This document shows, piece after piece, positions 13,501-26,100 of a stretch of DNA of 64,000 bases. The stretch covers positions 43,523,053-43,587,052 of the forward strand of contig NC_084702.1 in NCBI RefSeq assembly GCF_028389875.1. The letters are read 5' to 3'. Positions within the stretch are counted from its first letter, which is position 1. Every line of letters begins with the position of its first letter. The position numbers were made by a program, and so were the translations under genes. The notes under the pieces were generated by a model. That model was not told where the DNA came from and made no database searches. It was given only the letters and a program-made list of their open reading frames with translations. Origin of the DNA: Rhea pennata. Its lineage: Eukaryota; Chordata; Aves; Rheiformes; Rheidae.

Positions 13501-15208
13501 TGATTTTGACTTCACAGTGCCTTAATGATGCTCTGCCTCAGAAGGTGACCCTTCAGCCATTTCGGTCCCCAGGTTTGGCCATACGAAGAACAGCATTTAT
13601 GACTGATACCTTTTTGCCATAGAGAGAAGTTATATGAGGCCAGACCTGACAAATACGTAGTTAAGGCATCCAGAGTGCTGCTCGTCACCTTTGCTTCCTT
13701 GCTGGCTAGCAGAGTGTCCTGCAAACAGTCCTCTATAAACAAAATCCTAGTTTGGAAGGAGATGTAGGAGTATACACATTTCTTCTTCACTCTTAGGAAA
13801 TTTAAATGGGCCACTTTTACAGCATTTATTGGCACGGCATGGCTGTAGGAGAGAGGCTCCCCCTTTCCTCGCTGCACTGTCCTGCTGGATGTGGCTCTCG
13901 GACCTGCATCGCAGCCACGGTTGCTTACGCCGGGTGAATCACGGTGCTGTCCGGCAAGCCCCGGCTGCGTGCACCATCACAGCTGAGAGATGGTGGCCCG
14001 TTTTACAAGCAAGTTTGATAGCTGTGCATTGATGACTGTGAGACTATCTTAAACTCTTGGAAAGTTGGCCCCTTAAGAACTTAAAAGGCTTAAATTCCTC
14101 TTCATGAAATGTAACAGGAAGCACCAAGCCCTTCTGAAGTGTAACTTAGGGGACCGGCACGAAGTGCTGAGGGGAGCTCCCCCAAGACTCAATAGGGAAA
14201 CAAGGGATTGCAGCTGCTTTGATGAGTTTCTCGGTTCGCTACCATGGGCTCTCTTGCTGTGAACTTTCACTTGCGATTTTTTTTTTAAACAGAAAGAAAA
14301 TCGCTGTAGAATTAATATAATTTAATTAGAAGGTTGAATATCCCTCAGATCTCCATAGATTAGATTTATGTATTAAGTTACCTAAATGGACCCATGTCCA
14401 GTCAGGACGGCATTTTCCGGACTCCTGACTCACTGGCAGTCTGGGGCTGAAGTGAGCTAAGTAATATTGTAATAATTCTTACAAATTATTTAACAAATAT
14501 TAAATTATTTTCTTGAAAGGCTTCTTCCGCCACTGCTGATTTGTATCACGGTGCCTGGAGTGCTCTGCTCCCATTTAATGCCTTTTGTCCCTAAGCCTTT
14601 GCCTTCTGCTGCACTACCTGTCTTGATCTTTTTTGCAGCTGCCACTCCAGAATTTGAAGATAAGGGACCATCTAACGTAGCAGCGTTTTTTTTTTCTTTC
14701 CATGGCCATTAACGATTTTTTCCCTTTTTTAGTTTTTTATTTCTTTTAAATAGGTACCTCTGTCTATGGCTTCCTGCTACAACTTCAAGGACGAGACATT
14801 TATCTGTTACCGTACCGCTGCACTGTGAAAGTCGTGAATTATGTTCTGCTACCCAGATAGATTTTCACCCTGCTTTCAGTAGGTCTCCATTAACCCGCAT
14901 CTGCCAAATTAAACTGACAGGTTTAGAAAAACTTGACACAACAGATCTAAAATTAGGTCTGCTACAAAAATCAGAGGGATTGAGAATGTGGTTCCCTCCC
15001 TCTCCGCAGCTTTAGTTGAATCAGAGTGACATGATAATACAAAGTGGTAAAAGGGAGAAACAATGTTTCAGTCCTCCTTTATAGTGGGGTTTTGTTATTC
15101 TTGCTTTAAATTTCAGTGACAAAAGTGGTTCAGAAATCACTAACAAGAGTTTTCTGACATAGATGTGCCTTGTGTTCCTTTATTGGGTGGCTTTATTCCC
15201 TTTTCCTT

Positions 15209-15212
15209 TCTC

Positions 15213-15245
<33 letters not shown>

Positions 15246-15258
15246 TTTTTTTTTTTTT
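15209..15258 (+). repeat. (TC)n followed by poly-T
   Basis: A TC dinucleotide repeat with one CCC slip runs from 15209 to about 15245 and continues as a T run to 15258; a 50-base homopyrimidine tract. Confidence 0.95.
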
Positions 15259-15499
15259 AAAGTATTCTGAGGAGTTGCCTGCAAGGACTGTATACAGAGA
15301 AATAGTTGGCAAAGAAGGGAACATTATTTTAAAGAGAAACTGCCAAGCACACCCGGCCAAAAATTGACACGAGCTAAAAATTCCCCAAAAATGAAATCCC
15401 TGCAGCCAATGCGTGTCCCACCATGAAGTGCAGCCAGGGAAAATGGAAATAATATTTTAAAAAGACGTTGGCCCCATTCCCAAATAACCAGCTGTTTTA

Positions 15500-15685
15500 G
15501 ATGGAGAGTTGGGCAGTGAACCCACAGCTGGCCCGAGCGCCTTCTCCGTGCCGCGGGGACTGCGGAGCCCCTTGGCCCGCAGCCTGGCGCCCGGGGATGG
15601 GGACAGGCACTTCTCGGCATCAAACGTGTCCCTGTCGGAGTCTCCTGCTGCCAACCCCTCCGAAGGGCTGCTGCGGCACCTACAC
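15500..15685. other. GC-rich block 4
   Basis: About 185 bases of raised GC with several CpGs (CCGCGGGGACTGCGGAGCCC and similar) between AT-rich flanks. No gene or repeat recognised; it may be a minor regulatory islet. Confidence 0.3.
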
Positions 15686-16399
15686 ACTTGAGGGAAGTCT
15701 TAAAGGGCTTGGCTGTTCCTCCCCCCAGCTCCCTTTTGTGGGAGCTTTTTTATTTGTTTAAGAAAGAAAGATTTTGGTGGAATGAAGGGTTTGGGCGCCG
15801 GTGTAGCGGTGTGTGTTGGATGGGAATGGACGCTTCATTGCTGTGACTGCAGCACTCGTGAAACGTCAGGCTGGGTCTTTGTAACCATGCAAGACAGAAA
15901 CTTAATATTATTAAATAAGATTTACTGTCTTCAGGAACTAAAGGAAACAGAAGAGCTGGCATAGTCAGTTCAGGTTACCCCAAGACTTCCGACATCATTT
16001 TCTCTGCACTGCACTTCCGCTCATAAAAATCTCCAAAAAGATCTGCTTCACGGGAACACTTGATTAACAGCCGTATAATGCCAAACTTTGCCCTTATCCA
16101 ACATCTCTTAATTTTTACAGCTGAGTTCTTTATGGAGCTCTGCTTGCTGAGGAAGCCTCAAAAATCCTTGGGGAAATACAAAGGAATACTTTTTTATTTT
16201 TTTTTCCTTAAAACTGGACAAAACATGAAACAGGCAATACTGACTATCCAGAAATGAGTATTTAATACCAAACAGATGACTCTCAGGTTTCCTTGCTAAA
16301 AGTGAAAATCAACCAGCATAAGGGAAAGATGGAAAAGTTGCTGTGTCATGAGCCGCAAGTTCATATTTCTAAGTAGACTGGGTTTTTTTTTTTCCGTCA

Positions 16400-16760
16400 G
16401 CTCTCCAAGGAAGCCGCCTGCGCCCAGCACCTGCTCCGTCTTGCGGAAAGCTGAGCCCGCGGGCTGCTCTCTTGCTGCAGAGGAGTCCTGAGACCGCGAA
16501 ATCCAGGGACGCGGCTAAGCCTCCCGCTCCTGCTCGCGCGCCGGGGTTGCCGTTCGGCGGTCCGTGGAGAGGCTGGGAGCCGGGCGCCGCGGGACGCCTC
16601 CCCGGCGAGCCCCGGCTCTGCGAGGGCGAAGCGTGCTGCCTCGTACAGGGCCACGCCGGGCTGCGCGGCGGAGCGGGGGGAAGACCCCTCTGCCCTGTGA
16701 TAGCACTGCTTTCGCCGAAGGGCAGCCTTGCACTGCGCTTCGCTTGGGGTGAGCTTTGAT
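16400..16760. promoter_or_regulatory. CpG-island-like islet 5
   Basis: A sharply bounded 350-base CpG-dense stretch (CTCGCGCGCCGGGGTTGCCG, GGGCGCCGCGGGACGCCTCC and similar). Frames stay open on several strands, as GC-rich DNA does, but none resembles a known protein. After islet 1 it is the clearest CpG island outside the EFNA5 promoter. Confidence 0.55.
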
Positions 16761-19004
16761 GCACGCAGTGAAAGCCATTTTAGCATGTTTGCATTTTCTG
16801 TTAACTCGTTTATCAACGTTGCATTCATTTTACAAGATCTGAGATTTTCTAGCAAGGACAAGCCCTCTCGTTACAGTGCGGTTTCCCTGCAGTTGGCTAC
16901 ACTGATACAAGTCAGCTGCAGTCCAGAGATTTTGATATTTAAAAATGAACGTAGCACATGTAATTATAACAAGCCATTGGGATGAATTTAGGTTACATTC
17001 ATCCTAAACAAAGTATGAAGCTGAACCATCTGCTGGTTTCTTTATCAGACACAAAATGAGTAACAACAGCATTGAGCTAATGAGTTTTACGTTGGTGCGT
17101 GCTGCAATGCTGTCTCACTGGACTTGTTTCTCTGGGATCACCTGTAAGACTAATATTTTCCCCCGGGGAATTCTAAACACTAAGAAAATCATCCAGGTCT
17201 CTGCCCCCTCTTGAAGAACTATAAAAAAAATTTGATTATAAAACAATAAATCCTCGCTCAGCAGCCTGGTATTTTTTCTAAATGTATAAAGACTGTGTAG
17301 AAGATTACATTTTGTTCAGAGAATAGTGCCAAAATCTTTGCAACTCACTGTAATGATTTCATCAAGCATATTTAAGAACAGATTGTTTCGTGTTTTCTTT
17401 TTGAGTGTCCACAATACCATAGTATAATGCACACAGACCTCAGTATGGCTGTGGATGTTCGTGTGCACATGCATGCACATACTCTGAGCTGTATAGACGC
17501 ACATAATTTATCTGTATCTCATGCAGAACTCTACACAGGAGCAAAAGCGAACCTTTCACCAAGAATATGTTAATAACCTAAAACAGTTGAGATTCAGACC
17601 TGCCGAAGCCAGAATTTATAGTGAGAGCTTTTTTTTCTTTGTTGTATAATGTGTATCTCCGTATTGTTCTGTGTTAAGGAAACCCTCTTATAGCCCCTTG
17701 CACTTTTTTTTTTTTTTAACACAGTCACATTTTCCAGTGCAAATCATGTGAAATATATACACAATGGTTTTGTTTTACTATTCAGTTAATATAAAACTCT
17801 CATTTGATGGTCCAATTTAAACAACAGTAGGAGATCAGACTGCAACAAACAGCAAAAAATTACTTCTTCCAATGTTGACTTTCAAATTGGCTGAAGGGAC
17901 CCCAGAGATTAAGCGATGGATGTTTGGTATCTCCCTGTTAGGATCATTTTTTATTTTTAATAGAAAATTTCTGACTGAGACAAAAAGGCCAAGTGAGTTG
18001 GTGTCTAGCAAAGTATATCTCCTGTGGATAAGCCAATGAAAAGAAAAACCCCAAACATCACACAACACCTCAATCCCTTTACATGAATCAAGCATCTTTG
18101 AAGCTAGTAGTAATTCATCCATCTGTAGATCTACATCTGTTAGTTTAATAGGTGAAACAAGGCTGGATTTTAAATGAGTCTAACCCAATAACTAGACTTA
18201 TGCAATAGGCTTTTCAGGAAGAAGGAGAAGGGAGCCTTAATGTTAAGAAACTCTAGCTCAAAGTATCAGTTCCAGCAGCTCCAATGGCTAACATTAAACC
18301 TTTCTGTCCGTCTGTCAGTGTAGCTCTCCTTTGTATTTGCTTTGCTCCGGCTATCACGTTTGCACTAAGGCTCCTTTTGCCCTGCCATTAACCTGTGTGC
18401 ATACCCAGGTGTGTGCATAATACGTGCACAGAGGGATCCCACCGCTTGAAAGAACTTCTTTCTCATGCTTGTTGCTGGCAAGAGATGCACGTCACACGCA
18501 ACTATTTTTCTTAATTACCCCCAAAACATTGCTGATATTATGTGTCCCAGCCTCTGTCACTCAAAGTACATTAAAAACCAGCTTTCTGTAACTCAGCTGC
18601 TCATAATAAAAGTTTTACGTTTATTTTTTCTACAGGGCGGATCAGGCAGAACATGATTTTCTCTTCCCTTATGCTGGTCTGACTGTCCTGAGTTCAGAAG
18701 AATGACTCGTGATTTATGCTGGTAAGAGACGAAGCAGCCACCAATTTTATACCTTAGCTCAGTTGCTGGCACAGTAGAAGAAACATTATGTATGTTAGAG
18801 AAAAACACACAGTGTGCACAAGTAGAATGTCCCTAGCTCTGTTCAGCTTAAGAAATGTTTTCTCTCTGAAAATGCTGATAAATTAGAGCAACATTTTATT
18901 TAATGGTGTGGAAAAATTCCACAATTCAGCCATATGAGAAATGTATGCAATTTTCTCTTTTTAAGGAAGTCAGCAAGTAAGGCAGGCTGCAGATTACCAA
19001 CTTT

Positions 19005-19140
19005 GCTAGCGCAGCCTCGAAGAGCACGTTGAAAGATCCCCGCACGGCGCCACCGGCTGCAGCGCTGGGACGGAGCGCCTGGTGCAGCCGCGGAGCGCCT
19101 CGCTGAACGGAGGGGTTTCAACGCCGTGAGTCCCCAGCCT
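19005..19140. other. CpG-rich islet 6
   Basis: About 135 bases with frequent CpG (GCAGCCTCGAAGAGCACG, CGGAGCGCCT repeated as a short motif at about 19071 and 19091) in AT-rich surroundings. The doubled CGGAGCGCCT is a local imperfect duplication. No gene recognised. Confidence 0.35.
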
Positions 19141-19287
19141 CGTTACCGGCAGACATGAAAACAACAGTGCAAACCCTTCGTGTCTTACTCTCTCCTGGTA
19201 ATACAAGACGTGGCGGGACAGAATAAACAGAGCGGGCATCTCTGGGTTGGAGGCAGTTTCAGCGATAAACACAGCTCTCGCATAGGC

Positions 19288-19355
19288 AGGCACAACTCTT
19301 ATTGACTTCGGTCGGGGCTACGCTGGATTACTCTAGGGATGAGTTTGATCCTCAG
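19288..19355 (+). repeat. Ancient palindromic amniote repeat fragment
   Basis: TATTGACTTCGGTCGGGGCT then ACGCTGGATTACTCTAGGGA then TGATCCTCA closely follows a motif common in turtle and crocodile DNA (CCATTGACTTCAATGGGGCTACGCTGATTTACACCAGCTGAGGATCTGGCC). I recognise the motif but will not assign a family name. It looks like one arm of an old DNA-transposon-like repeat. Confidence 0.5.
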
Positions 19356-20079
19356 TCTCTTTCTAGTAATGAGCGCGCTGGCAAGAGCATTAAGCACTAC
19401 AAGCAGAGAATTAGCAGCTCCGGTATTATCCCTGTGTTGTTGTCAACAGACACCGAGAGCAAGCGGGAGACAGAAGGACGATATCGTATGTGCTTTACTG
19501 GTTTGCAAATATACACTAATTAAATCAGCAGCAACACACTGACAGAGTCAGGACTTTTTTCTGCCCCATTAAAACTGTACACAAATAATACTTATTTAAT
19601 GCAGTTTGAGGCAGCTGTTTATATGCATTAACTGCAAGGAAAAGGAGGTAGTTAGGATTATAAGAGGAATAGACGCAGCGCTGGCTTTGAGAGACACTTA
19701 CAGTGCTGAGAAATGTTTCATATATGAAAGCTGCAAAGTGGTACGTATCCTATCTTGAAAATAGATTGTCAATATCTTAACATGAATAAGCAAGCTCACT
19801 TTTGCAGTACACAAAGTATGGGGATGTTTATGCATGTTCTTGTTAAAATTGGTGTGCTTAATTCCTTTCTGAACTCAGAGTAAAGCCTTTTGGTTCAATA
19901 TGATTTTATTTCATGACAGGGCAAGAAAGGCAATGCTCTGAAAGAAAGGATGGCATTTTAATAATCTCCAAAGGGAAAAAGAAGGAAAAAAAGAAAAAAG
20001 GATACAGAAAGAAAGGCTAGCAGCAGGCATCAAATGAGAGAGAAAGAAGCAAGAAAGCAACTGGCAGCTGGAGACAGGT

Positions 20080-20430
20080 GAGGCACAGGATCCAAGCAGG
20101 ATGCCGGGTTTGTCAGCAACACCTTCCCGCTTTCACCTCCTCCGTGTTCTGCACTTCCACGGCCAGGGTCCAGCAGGACCTTGGGGCTGGAGCGGAGTCT
20201 GGAGGAGGCTGGAGGGTGCTGGCAGCCCCCTGCCTCTCCCCGTGCCCCATGGCTGGGGAGGGGGCTGCACCTTGCTGATTTTCTCTGTGCTTGTGGGTCC
20301 CCTGAGCCCTTGCCCAGCTGGGGAAATCTGAGCCGCCCACTCCTTGGGGCTGGGGCGCAGTTTCCCGCAGCACCCCGACGGCCAGGCACTCCTGCCCTGC
20401 CACGGGGCAGGCAAGGCTTAGTCCTCCAAG
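20080..20430. other. GC-rich, CpG-poor block 7
   Basis: GC-rich with many CTGG/CAGG/GGGGCTGG words but few CpGs, so it differs from the true CpG islets. It includes the palindrome AAGATCGATCTT at 20429-20440, with flanks that extend it to CTCCAAGATCGATCTTGGAG (20425-20444). No gene recognised; several long minus-strand frames here are compositional. Confidence 0.35.
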
Positions 20431-20444
20431 ATCGATCTTGGAGG
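20425..20444. repeat. Perfect 20-base palindrome
   Basis: CTCCAAGATCGATCTTGGAG equals its own reverse complement over 20 bases, with no spacer. It lies at the edge of the GC-rich block. It could be a dimeric factor site or chance. Confidence 0.7.
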
Positions 20445-21612
20445 TTTCGTGCCTTTCTCTGTCCTTCTCCCCTCTGTTCTGCCTGCTCTTTCTTCTTCTG
20501 CTCTTTTGATATGTGCTCCTTAGAGCATGGACCTGCTCCCCCCCCGCCACGTTTCTGGAGCACTAGACATTCCCTGTGATGCTGCGGAAATAACAGTCTT
20601 CTGTAAAGTCCTTGTGTGGAGTGTGGAGGATGGCCTGAATCTTCTTTTTGGTGTTAATCATACATTTCCCCTGCGTTTTGAGCTTAGATGACCATGAAAG
20701 AAAACCGAAGGTTGCTGTTTAAAGGCTGTGTCCTAGCTATGTGTGGGTTTCTGATTGAAGCTGAAGGAAACTGTGTACTGAAGACAAAGGCCATTAATGG
20801 ATTCAGACATAAAATACAGTCCTAATCTTTGCTGCTTTATAGGACCCAAAGCAGGAGAAGACTTCTGACTATTTTAAGGTTTGTTTCTCAGCTAGATGAA
20901 GCTATGGAAGCTATAAATGACCAATAGTCTTTTCAGTATATCTGCACTGGGAAGTCATTCAAGGTATGTCTGCAGACTCAGCTTTGTGAGTATGTTTATC
21001 TGTATAAATGGTTTATAGAAATAAATGCCACATTCTCTGGTAAAATGAGAGATACATGGAGCTTCCATGGTGAATAATGCAAGCTTATCAGAGATAAAAG
21101 GACTGATGAATTATAGCTATAGTTTCCATATTTACTACTGCAAACTCTAATTTTTTATCCCATGAACAAGTAAACTGTGAAGGGATGGATTGATTTCTGA
21201 TAAAACAAGAGTTGATAAAAGCCCTGGTGCAGAATGAAGTATATGTGGTGTGTTTATAGCATGCAATTAGTTTTCCTCTCTAATCTCCTGACCTTCGCTG
21301 CTGCTACTAACTCAAGGCTATCCTCTCAAATGAAGTGACACTGCAAAGCAAAACATGCACTTTTTCTTGGCAAAGGTGATAAAGGACAAAGTAGCATGAA
21401 AATAGGTCTTATCCTAAGCTATAGGTCTCCTGCCAAGTTACAGAAGCATAATTCCCCTGCCAGTCTTTCTTTTAAGGCAAAGGATATGTGAAAAATCAGT
21501 CAGAAGTGTAGCTTCTGGACTAAATCTAGCTAGTCCTTTTTCATGCAGTGGAAATAAGATACACACATAATGTATGAAAAATATAATGTGCTTAAGCTTG
21601 AAGTAGTCATCT

Positions 21613-23130
21613 ATTCATAGAGTGTTTGCTGGAAGGGCCTTCTGGAAGTCACTTTGTTCAAGTTCTCTCTCAAAGCAAACGTATCGTCAAGAGATCAGGT
21701 GAGGCATGACTTCGCCTAGTCAAGTCTTGAATACTGTCCAAGGGCTGAGAGCCTGCAGCCTCTCTGAATACCCATTCCAGTGCTGCACTTTTACCCTTTG
21801 TGAGAATGTTTCCAAAGGTTCAGCCTTCCAAGCTGCAGTATATAGTTATTGCTCTTTTTTTTTTATGTTGTTTTCCACTAAAGAGAAGAGTTGGGCTGCA
21901 GCAAATTGTAAATTCCCTTTAAGTGGTTGTATACTGCTATCAGATAACCTCTTAACCTGTGCTTTGCACTGAGCGCTCCCAGCTCTCTCAACTTCTGGAA
22001 GGAGTGCTCTAGTCTCCTAACCATCTTGGTAGCCCTCTATCTGACTCTCTTTCTCCTTTCTGATATTGAGCTGCAGCCCAAAACTGGACACAGTATTTTA
22101 GGTGCAGCTTCCCAAGGGCTGAGAAGAGATGTATCGTGAATCCCCCTCGATCTGCTGGCCAGGCTCCTCCTAATGGGCAGTATGCAGTTTGCCTTTCTTG
22201 TGATGCAAGTGCACTGCTCTCTCATATTCAGCTTTGTGTCCACTGCCGTTTCCAGGGCCTTTACGCCCGGGCTGTTAGTCAGTCAGCCAGTTCCAGAGTC
22301 TATTCGTGCATGAATTAAGTTATTAGGCCCAGGTGCAGAATTCAGGCTTCTTCCTGAAATGTTGGTCAGTCCTCAATTTTCTAAAGGTCCAATAGGATTG
22401 AAGTTTTACTATTCAGTTTAATGATCTTTTTCACTAGTTTAGTATCATCTACAAATTTCTATCTCAGAATCCAGGTTATTAGTGAAACTATTGAACAAGA
22501 TAGGCCTCAGTACCCCAAGGGTACTCCATTTGTTTCTAGCTGCCAACCAGATACTGAGGCATTGATTATTCACTCCCTTTTGCCTCAATTTCCATCCTAG
22601 TCCATTTGTCCAGCCCATCCCTCCCCAACTCCAAATAAGAGTGCTGTGAACATGCTGACAAAGCCTAGCAAGACATTCATTACGTCCAGCACTCTTTCCT
22701 CCCCCATGTAGCTGCTCATTTCATCATAGGAAGCATTCAGGTTGGTCAAGATCAGTCTGCCCTTGTGGATCTGTGCTGGTTGTTCCCGAGGACCTTCTTA
22801 TTCTTCACAAGTCTGGCAATGGATGCCATGAGCACCCCATGATCGTTTTGGAGACTGTAGTGAGGTGGATAAGCCCATAGTTTCCCATGTCATCCTCCTT
22901 TGCCTTTCTTACCTATGGGCATAACACCGTTACACAGTAGTTAGAGATCACCATATTTTTTCTTAGATGATGGACAGTGGCTTTGCAATCACCTCTGCTA
23001 CTTCTTCCAGCATCTTCAGTGAATCCCACCTGGTCATACTGGAGCAAATACATACAGCTTCTCTAAGTAGTCCTTAACCTGTTACTTGCCATTGTTGGCT
23101 GTCCCCCCTTTCCCTAACAGCTCTGACAAA
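21613..23130 (-). mobile_element. CR1 LINE, 5'-truncated and degraded
   Basis: The + strand reads as the reverse complement of a CR1 retrotransposon from its 3' end inward. Landmarks in order: TCATAGA-like terminal repeat and TGGAAGGGCCTTCTGGA near 21613-21650; CCATTCCAGTGCTGCACTTT at about 21772; CAGCTCTCTCAACTT at about 21980; CAGCCCAAAACTGGACACAG at about 22076; CTCGATCTGCTGGCCAGGCT at about 22146; the TTGAACAAGATAGGCC...ACCCCAAGGG part near 22490-22530; GGTTGGTCAAGATCAGTCTG at about 22741; and the TGGCTTTGCAATCACCTCTGC part at about 22980. The order and spacing match avian CR1, whose ORF2 reverse transcriptase C-terminus lies in the inner half. Stops and indels break every frame, so it is inactive. 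The 5' boundary is fuzzy. Confidence 0.85.
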
Positions 23131-26100
23131 CACAGAGGTCAAGGCCAAGTAGGATGCTGTTGAAATTTTCCTTGAAGATGACGGCTCACAGTCAGGAGAC
23201 TTCTTCCTGCTACTTGTAGGAAGTCTCATCTACATCATCCTTTTGGTGAAGTGGTCTGCACACACTCTCTACACAGTATTCCCAGGGTTAATTGGTCTTC
23301 ATCCAAAGACCATGTACAGATAAGTGCCTGATTTCATACACGAGCTCTGTGCAGTCAAGAAGCTCCTTTATGCAAGGTACAAGTCTCCCTACTCTTCTTC
23401 CCTCCCTAAATATCCTGTGTCCATCCATGACAACCCTTAACACACCTGCTGTCCCATCAGATATCTGTGATGGTGCTCACATTGTAGCCTGTGACCAGTC
23501 ATGACCGTGTAGCTCTTCTTGACTGCTGCTCAAGCTACATGCATTAATGTAGAGACACTAGAGGCAAACCTCTGAATGCTTTCCCCTCTGATCAGAGTTG
23601 ATTCACTGGCCAGCAACCTCTGTCACAGAAATACATTATTAATAGTAAAGCTGAACAAGAAGTTGATGAAGAATTGGAGGCTCCACAGAGAAAGATACTA
23701 AAGGATAACAAATGATCTGTTACGACAGACCAATCTGACTAATCAAAAATAGCTATTGGTTATTAGGAATGGCCAGTTTTGATTTTGCAGAGGATGGCAA
23801 ATCTTATAATGTCCCAACCATCCACACTACAAGTGGCATGTAACTTCTTTTTTTCTAACCTCCTTCCCTTTCCCCCTTAAATCTTTATGTGCTCAAATCT
23901 GTGAGCAGATTACCTGCCACTTGGATAACCAGAGTTATCACTGAGTCACAGCATGAACCAATCCTTTTTACCTTGTAGTCGGGGTTTGATTCAGTGACCC
24001 GCTCTGACAATGAATTCTACAGTTTGACTACAACCCAGGCAAAATAGCTTTTTTCTTCCTATGCTCTACATTTACTGGCCGTTATATTCAGCTTCCTTAT
24101 TGGGGTCTCTGCTATTTCTCACTTTCTTTGGTACTCTGGTTGCGTCTTGATTGAGACATATGATTTGCTGTACTTGAATTACAGGAGTAGCAACTCCTAG
24201 CCTTCTCCTTAGCGAGATGTCCATCACACTGGTATTTGTATACTTCTTAGTCAAAGCCATTACTCTCCAGATTCTGTCTCTATCCCTCTTTTTTCTCCAT
24301 AGCATTTTTTTGGCGTCTGTCCTAATGACAGCTGCTCCATTCTAGTGTTTAGTCGTAGCAATGCTATTCTCCCTGGTGGCTTAGTCTGTGTTGTCCTTCA
24401 CAAGATCTGTCAGGATGAGTGAGTTTTGCTCCAGTCCATGTTGTCTCAGGTGGACTTTCTAACAAGTCTTTCCTAATTATTACCCTATTCACTCAGCCCA
24501 ATCCATCAAGTACCTGTTAAAGAAGAACAACCTCTTCAAACATTTCTTCATCTTCTCAGTCAAACTGTCCAAAAGAGCTGCCTTTTAGCTATATACTGTG
24601 TAAGTGTAATTGTACCCAACTGATGGTTTGTGTTTTTTATCCCACCAAATAAATAAAGGAAAGCTCCCTTATGCTAAACTGTTGCTATTGCCCATTTAAA
24701 GGTGATTGCTTCTCCCAACTTAATTAAGCAGTTGCGAAGACTAACTAGAAACATGACCTTTTATCTGGGCAAACCTGGAAGTATTTTCTTCAAGAGCTGT
24801 TGTCATTGTTGCTGTGGTTTGCAGGCTGATTTGGCTGTCACTCCTGGGTTATCGATGTTCCTTTCTAAATTGCATGAAGTTGTACACAGGGGAGCATTAT
24901 CACCTTATTTTCATCAGGCAATCTTCAGTCTCTGATGAATTAAGTCTTTTTAATAGGAATGTCTGATAAAAGTACACAAACCTCATCTTTGCCTGGCATC
25001 TGTTCCTCATACATTAGGTGCAGGGGGAAGCTTCAGCCTCTCTCATATCCTGGTCTGAGCAATGTATCAACATGGAGGAAGCATCCTATAAGCTTACACT
25101 ATCCTTTTAAGTAACTTCCCTAGCATCTGCTTTTGGTTACTGCCAGAGACACGACTCTGTGCTAACAGCTTGGTCTGATCTGGCAGGACTGATTTCATCA
25201 GGTCTTACATTTCTGTCTTTGTGACTCAAAGTAGAACCTAAAGGGCAATTACCACAGCGTAAGGCTAGGACCCTGCCTGTTGCATATGCTCTGTCTTGCT
25301 GCAGGCAGCTGTTTGCAACCTCCTCTGTTGTGCTTTGCTTCTTAGGTAATTAGGTTACTCTATACAATTATGATTTTACGAAGTAGTACAGGCAAAAAAA
25401 AAAAAAAAGAGAAAGACAAATTTACCCCTTTCTCTGTTAAAGCTGACTAAGGCCTCAGTTAGAGAAAGGCTTTGCAGAAGAGGGGAGAGTGGTTGCAGTG
25501 ATGGAAAATGGCATACATTGTTCTTCTATTCACAGATTGGGGGAAGCTGGGGAGCAGGCTGAAAAGCAGTGCCTTTTGGTAAAAGGGTGCTGTCAGTATG
25601 ATCAATAGCTGTAGTGACAACCCAAACTCCCATGGACTGTTAGTGACAAACACAAGCTTCTTTCCAGTCAGATAAATTCCCTTGGGGACAGAGGCCCTTT
25701 TGGACGTAAAATACACATTTTATATTTCTCTGTGCCCGCTTTGGTGAAATGGTCAGTATCCCATTTTCTTTTGTGATGAGTTTCTGTGCCTAACTGACCA
25801 GAAGACTATATTTCCACTGTATTCAGATAAGTTCTTCTTAACATTCAAATACATTTTCTTGGGAAAATAGGTTTATTTGTGAAACATAAAAATACAAGTC
25901 AAACAATTTTTTCCTCCATTAACTTGAGAAGTGGTTGTCCCTCCTCAGGTTTACTTATTTAATATAATATTGATTTATTGCTTTATTAAATGTTTATGTT
26001 CCAACAGTCCTCTGTTATGGATCTCTCTAATACACATTGCAAAGTCTGTTTGGGTTTTGCACTATATTCAGGATTGTCCTTTTATAGCAGAATTAGCAAA

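Larger units (their letters stand above)
10541..16399. other. Intergenic, no gene seen
   Basis: AT-rich sequence except the block at 15500-15685. The stretch 11.2-12.1 kb reads like diverged repeat-derived sequence, but I cannot assign it to a family. The main simple repeat is the TC/T tract at 15209-15258. Confidence 0.65.
16761..21612. other. Intergenic, no gene seen
   Basis: AT-rich with islets at 19.0 and 20.1-20.4 kb and one ancient repeat piece at 19.3 kb. A purine-rich stretch (AAAGGGAAAAAGAAGGAAAAA type) lies at 19970-20050. No coding region recognised. Confidence 0.7.

Noticed and set aside
16397..16861. 154-codon minus-strand frame over the CpG islet
   Set aside because: No family resemblance; open only because of high GC.
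20030..20563. 177-codon minus-strand frame
   Set aside because: Compositionally biased (Gly/Arg/Ser/Pro), no domain, and overlapping open frames exist on the other strand.
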